A stretch of 8,514 nt of DNA from Kiritimatiellia bacterium (GTDB lineage Bacteria; Verrucomicrobiota; Kiritimatiellia; RFP12; UBA3636): the NCBI GenBank assembly GCA_017476965.1, contig JAFUXX010000165.1:1-8514 (forward strand), given 5' to 3'. The first letter of the stretch is position 1. Each line of letters begins with the position of its first letter. The notes beneath the pieces are model-generated. The model saw only the letters and a program-made list of their open reading frames with translations, ran no database searches and was not told the DNA's origin. Made by a program: the position numbers and the translations under genes. Of the stretch, positions 5,620-8,514 are shown one piece after another.

Positions 5620-7024
5620 ATGACGTTGAGAAGCGTAGCCGAATGTCTGGTACGGCGCGTTCGGGCGCGACGGCGCGTTCCTTTCCGCAGACCACGGCCT
5701 GACGTGGCGCGGCATCGGCCTGCAGCTCGACGGCGGCCAGGCCGCGCGCGATGTCGTCGTGAACCCGAAGAACCCGAAAACCGCGCACTTCGTCGTGTCG
5801 CAGGGCTTCGGCGGCCACGTCGCCACGACGCGCGACGGCGGCAAGTCGTGGTCGCGCAGCCACAACATGCTGGCGGACCACGTCTACAACCCCACCCTGC
5901 CCGCAAGCGGCGACCGCGCCAACATAAGCGGGCCCGAGAACATCTCGATCAGCCCTGCCGACCCGGAGCGCGTCCACCTCGCCGGGAACTGGAATCCCGC
6001 GATGAGCCGCGACGGCGGCAAAACGTGGGTCGAAAGCGCGCGCGGGGCCGACATCACCTGCTTCCACGACATCCGCCACCTCGACGGCGTCACCTACGGC
6101 GCGGCGATGGACGAAGGCTCTTTCGCGACGCGCGACGGCGGCGCCACGTGGAAGGCCCTCCTGCCGCTCAAGTGGCAGGCCGGTTTGAGCGGCCACCACT
6201 GGCGCGTCCTGCCGCAGAAACTGCCCGGCGGCCGCACGCGCGTCGTGTGCACCGTTTCGCCGTGGGCGCACGGCCACGACTTCCCGGTGAAGGTCGTGGT
6301 TTCGGATGACGGCGGCAAGACGTTCGAGGAGGCGAAAGGCCTGCCCGACTACCGCACCCACGCCAACACGATGTGGGGCGAGGGACACGGGCGCGCGCTG
6401 TGCGCAGACCCGACGGACCCGGACGTGCTGTACCTCGGCATCGACGGCGACCCCGAAGGCGGCAACGCCGGCGGCGGCGTGTTCAAGTCCACCGACGGCG
6501 GCCACAACTGGACGCAGCTTCCGTCGCAGCCCGGCTCGCGGCGCATGTTCTACGGCCTCGCCGTCGATCCCACGAACCCGAAGCGGCTCGTGTGGGGCGC
6601 GTGCGGCGCGACTGCCGGCGTCTACGTTTCCGAGGACGGAGGCGGAAGCTGGACCAAGACGCCCGGCTTCGGCGACTGGATTTTCAACGTCGAAGTCACG
6701 CCGAAAGGGACGATCTACGCGGGCGGAAGCCAGCTCTGGCGCAGCGACGACCACGGCCGCTCCTTCCGCGCGGTCACGTCGCTGCGCGGCGTGACGGTCA
6801 CCGGCATCGCATTCGACCCGGCCGACGAACGCCGCGTGTGGATCTCGGCGACGACGTGGGACGGCAACCGCGCGGGCGGACTCTACGAGAGCGTGGACGG
6901 CTGCCGCAGCTGGACCGAAATCACGGGCGACATCCCGTATTCCAAGCCGCTCGTCGTGCGCTACGACCCGGCCTCGCGCCAGCTCTGGGCGGCGGGCCCC
7001 GGCGCGTTCCGCACGCGGCGCTAG
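5620..7024 (+). CDS. Asp-box (BNR) beta-propeller protein, apparently frameshifted near its start
   Basis: This is an Asp-box repeat protein of the kind found in sialidase-like and sortilin/VPS10-like propellers. Nine Asp-boxes are visible: SADHGLTW (5684), TRDGGKSW (5828), SRDGGKTW (6005), TRDGGATW (6128), SDDGGKTF (6302), STDGGHNW (6488), SEDGGGSW (6629), SDDHGRSF (6743) and SVDGCRSW (6890). They are spaced 38-62 codons apart, about one per propeller blade. The body reads in the frame of the stop at 7022-7024. That frame is closed by a TAG at 5636-5638 and has no ATG or GTG before 5759, yet the first Asp-box lies upstream of 5759. The ATG at 5620 is one frame off. Removing one A at 5642-5643 (GCCGAATG to GCCGATG) joins it to the body as MTLRSVADVWYGAF, about 467 residues. 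Either a real mutation or a sequence error explains this; an intact strain would still show no signal peptide. If translation instead begins at GTG 5759, the product has 421 residues and lacks blade one. Catalytic residues of sialidases cannot be assigned, so the enzyme activity is unknown. Confidence 0.78.
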
Positions 7025-7638
7025 CGCGTCGCCGCGGAATTGCGGCTCGCGTCGGCCACCGCGGGATCGAGAAGCGTGCGGATGGGGCCGACTTCGTTCG
7101 TGGCGCGGAAGAAGTTCTCGTGCAGCAGGCTCGACGAGAGCCCCATCGGCGCTAGGGCTTCCGCGAGCGAAGCGCGGAGGGCCGCCAGATCGCAGCCGTC
7201 GGGCACCGTGACCACGCCGATCGTGAGCGTGCGCTTCGGGTCCGTGAAGTCGTGGCGCCAGTCCTCGACGTTCACGCCGCGGTCGGCGAACACCTTGGCG
7301 ATGCGGTGGATGCGGCCCGGGGAATCCGGCCCCGTGGCGGAAACCACGTAGCGCTCGCCGGCGATCGGTTTGTCGGCGCGCGAAGCGCACGGGCGGACGT
7401 CCACGCAGGGGTCTTCGCCCGGAAGCGCGGCGCGGACCGCGGCCGACAGCGCCGCTGGGTCTGCCGGACCGGCGAACTCCGCAATCGCGGAAAGCGTGAA
7501 CACGCCGCCCACGACGGACTGGCGCAAATCGGTGAAATTGGCCCCTTCGGCGAAAAGCGCGCCCGTGACGTCGCGCAGGATGCCCACGCGGTCTGCAAGC
7601 GCCACCGAAACGAGAAAACTGGAATGCTCCTGTTGCAT
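7021..7638 (-). CDS. Double-ACT-domain protein, GcvR-like regulator
   Basis: A 205-residue soluble protein with two ACT domains. ACT 1 spans about residues 7-80 (FLVSVALADRVGILRDVTGALFAEGANFTDL). ACT 2 spans about 95-172 (YVVSATGPDSPGRIHRIAKVFADRGVNVEDW). Both have the family's D.pG.l..i...f...g.Ni.d pattern, which forms small-ligand pockets at domain interfaces. The C-terminal segment HENFFRATNEV (173-183) resembles the tail of GcvR/UPF0237-type ACT proteins. In Escherichia coli, GcvR is an amino-acid-responsive antagonist of the glycine cleavage activator GcvA; no gcv gene is in this window, so the target here is unknown. No DNA-binding or catalytic domain is present. The ATG at 7638 has no clear Shine-Dalgarno sequence. 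It lies 61 bases downstream of the guanylyltransferase on the same strand. Its stop overlaps that of the convergent Asp-box gene. Confidence 0.85.
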   Translation of the reverse strand: MQQEHSSFLVSVALADRVGILRDVTGALFAEGANFTDLRQSVVGGVFTLSAIAEFAGPADPAALSAAVRAALPGEDPCVDVRPCASRADKPIAGERYVVSATGPDSPGRIHRIAKVFADRGVNVEDWRHDFTDPKRTLTIGVVTVPDGCDLAALRASLAEALAPMGLSSSLLHENFFRATNEVGPIRTLLDPAVADASRNSAATR

Positions 7639-7685
7639 GGCGGGGCGGATGATACCATACCCGGCCCCGCAAGGCCACCGCGCCG

Positions 7686-7699
7686 CCGCCGCGCGGCGG
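7686..7699 (-). repeat. GC-rich hairpin just after the guanylyltransferase stop
   Basis: CCGCC (7686-7690) pairs with GGCGG (7695-7699) around GCGC, directly after the minus-strand stop. No T-run follows on that strand, so it is a poor terminator and does not argue against readthrough into the ACT gene. In DNA this GC-rich it may be chance. Confidence 0.25.
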
Positions 7700-8514
7700 T
7701 CACTTCACGAAATCGGCGGTGGCGGGGTCGGCGGCGATCTGGGAAACGAGGGACTTCAGCCCGGGCGCGGCGGCGCGGGTGCAGACGAGCGTAGCGCGGT
7801 CGGTGTGCACCACCACGAGGTCCGACGCGCCCATGACGGCGACGAGGTGGCCGCGGCCGGCGTTCACCACGACGTTGTCCGACGCCGCGAGCAGCTGCGC
7901 CGCGCCGTACACGGCGTTGCCGGAGGCGTCCGCCGGGAAATGCCCGCCCGCGTTCGTCCAGGAGCCCACGTCGTCCCACCCGAAGTCGCCGCGCGCGGCG
8001 ACGAGGTTGTCCGCCTTCTCCATCACGGCGTAGTCGACGCTGATCTTTTCGAGCGCCGGATATTCGCGGCGGAGCGCGGCGGCGAGGGCGCGCGGAGAGC
8101 CGAACGCCGGGGCGATGCGCTTCATCGCGGCGAGCAGGACCGGGCGGTGCCGCGCGAGCGCTTCGCGGAAGGTCGAGACGCGCCAGACGAACATCCCGGA
8201 GTTCCACACGAAGCGTCCGCTTTTCACGTACGTCGCCGCCGTGCCGAGATTCGGCTTTTCGACGAAGCGCGCCACTTTGCGGAAGCCGGCAGGGAAGCCG
8301 CGGCCGCCCGCGGGCCCGCCGAGCTCCACGTAGCCGTAGCCGGTCGCGGGGTACGAGGGCTTTATGCCGATGAGCGCCATCACGGGACGCGCCTCCGCGG
8401 CCTGCGCGGCCGAGGCGAGCGTGCGCCGGAAGCCCGCGACGTCCGCCATCAGGTGGTCCGCGGTGAGGATCGCGACGACGGCGTTCGATCCGGCGCGGGA
8501 AGCGACCCACTCCG
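7700..8514 (-). CDS. manC: Mannose-1-phosphate guanylyltransferase, C-terminal part (5' end outside window)
   Basis: This enzyme makes GDP-mannose from mannose-1-phosphate and GTP in the cytoplasm, for polysaccharide, O-antigen or protein glycosylation. The frame is open to the right edge (EWVASRAGSNAVVAILTADH before the Met at 8449), so the N-terminal GGxGxRL nucleotide-binding motif lies outside. Visible family motifs include TADH (before 8449), GYGYVELG, FVEKPN (8249-8266), WNSGMF (8189-8206), SVDYAVMEK and GWDDVGSW (7958-7981). These are the standard mannose-1-phosphate guanylyltransferase signatures, with FVEKP and WNSGMF in the sugar-phosphate-binding region. The ending (LVSQI.ADP.TADFVK) corresponds to the end of the short monofunctional form; no phosphomannose isomerase cupin domain follows. 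The gene symbol follows the family; a short form is also called manC1 or GMP. The ACT-domain gene follows after 61 bases. Confidence 0.93.
   Translation of the reverse strand, partial: EWVASRAGSNAVVAILTADHLMADVAGFRRTLASAAQAAEARPVMALIGIKPSYPATGYGYVELGGPAGGRGFPAGFRKVARFVEKPNLGTAATYVKSGRFVWNSGMFVWRVSTFREALARHRPVLLAAMKRIAPAFGSPRALAAALRREYPALEKISVDYAVMEKADNLVAARGDFGWDDVGSWTNAGGHFPADASGNAVYGAAQLLAASDNVVVNAGRGHLVAVMGASDLVVVHTDRATLVCTRAAAPGLKSLVSQIAADPATADFVK

Noticed and set aside
5643..5702. Small open frame from the ATG at 5643, 19 codons in a third frame
   Set aside because: It has no ribosome-binding site at proper distance and overlaps the Asp-box coding sequence, where the other frame carries the motifs.
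5448..5906. In-frame extension of the phosphatase frame upstream to 5906
   Set aside because: It overlaps the Asp-box gene on the other strand and has Arg-rich shadow composition; the signal peptide near 5447 marks the true N-terminus, with only GTG 5474 as a credible alternative.
5444..7678. 744-codon minus-strand frame opposite the Asp-box gene
   Set aside because: It spans a control region and two unrelated real genes; the opposite strand has nine clear Asp-boxes.
1..8514. tRNA, rRNA, CRISPR array, insertion sequence or attachment site
   Set aside because: No cloverleaf, conserved rRNA segment, regular repeat-spacer pattern, transposase or terminal inverted repeats were seen on either strand.

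Overview
The window is GC-rich, densely coding bacterial DNA with six protein genes, two of them cut by the window edges. No RNA gene, CRISPR array, insertion sequence or prophage gene is visible. The IF-2 sequence, the secreted phosphatase, the diverged sugar-kinase-like protein and the Asp-box propeller together suggest a member of the Planctomycetes-Verrucomicrobia-Chlamydiae group, perhaps Kiritimatiellota or Lentisphaerota. This placement is an impression from protein style, not a computed phylogeny.

Layout. Positions 1-2118 (+) carry translation initiation factor IF-2 (infB), whose N-terminus lies off the left edge. It ends at a strong hairpin with a T-run (2156-2195) that can also serve the convergent gene. 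On the minus strand, a two-gene unit runs leftward from about 5447 to 2224. First comes a secreted tyrosine-phosphatase-like protein with an Fn3-like domain and about 230 residues inserted inside the phosphatase fold. After 38 bases follows a diverged ROK/hexokinase-type (ASKHA) protein. Positions 5448-5619 form a relatively AT-rich divergent control region with a candidate promoter on each strand and several palindromes. Rightward from it lies an Asp-box (BNR) beta-propeller gene, 5620-7024, with nine Asp-boxes. Its well-placed ATG is one base out of frame with the body of the gene, so it looks frameshifted at about 5642. The Asp-box gene and the next minus-strand gene share a CTAG at their stop codons. 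That next gene (7021-7638) encodes a double-ACT-domain regulator of GcvR type. It sits downstream of the C-terminal part of a mannose-1-phosphate guanylyltransferase (7700-8514, truncated by the right edge).

How the genes may work together. IF-2 is housekeeping. The phosphatase and the ASKHA protein look co-transcribed, and the Asp-box gene diverges from them, so all three may be controlled together from the palindrome-rich region. Their substrates cannot be read from the sequence. The guanylyltransferase supplies GDP-mannose for surface glycans, and the ACT protein may be co-transcribed with it.

The points most worth a second look are the phosphatase with an inserted beta-sandwich-like segment, the frameshifted propeller gene, and the divergent control region. 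I see no clear evidence of an entirely new multi-gene system.
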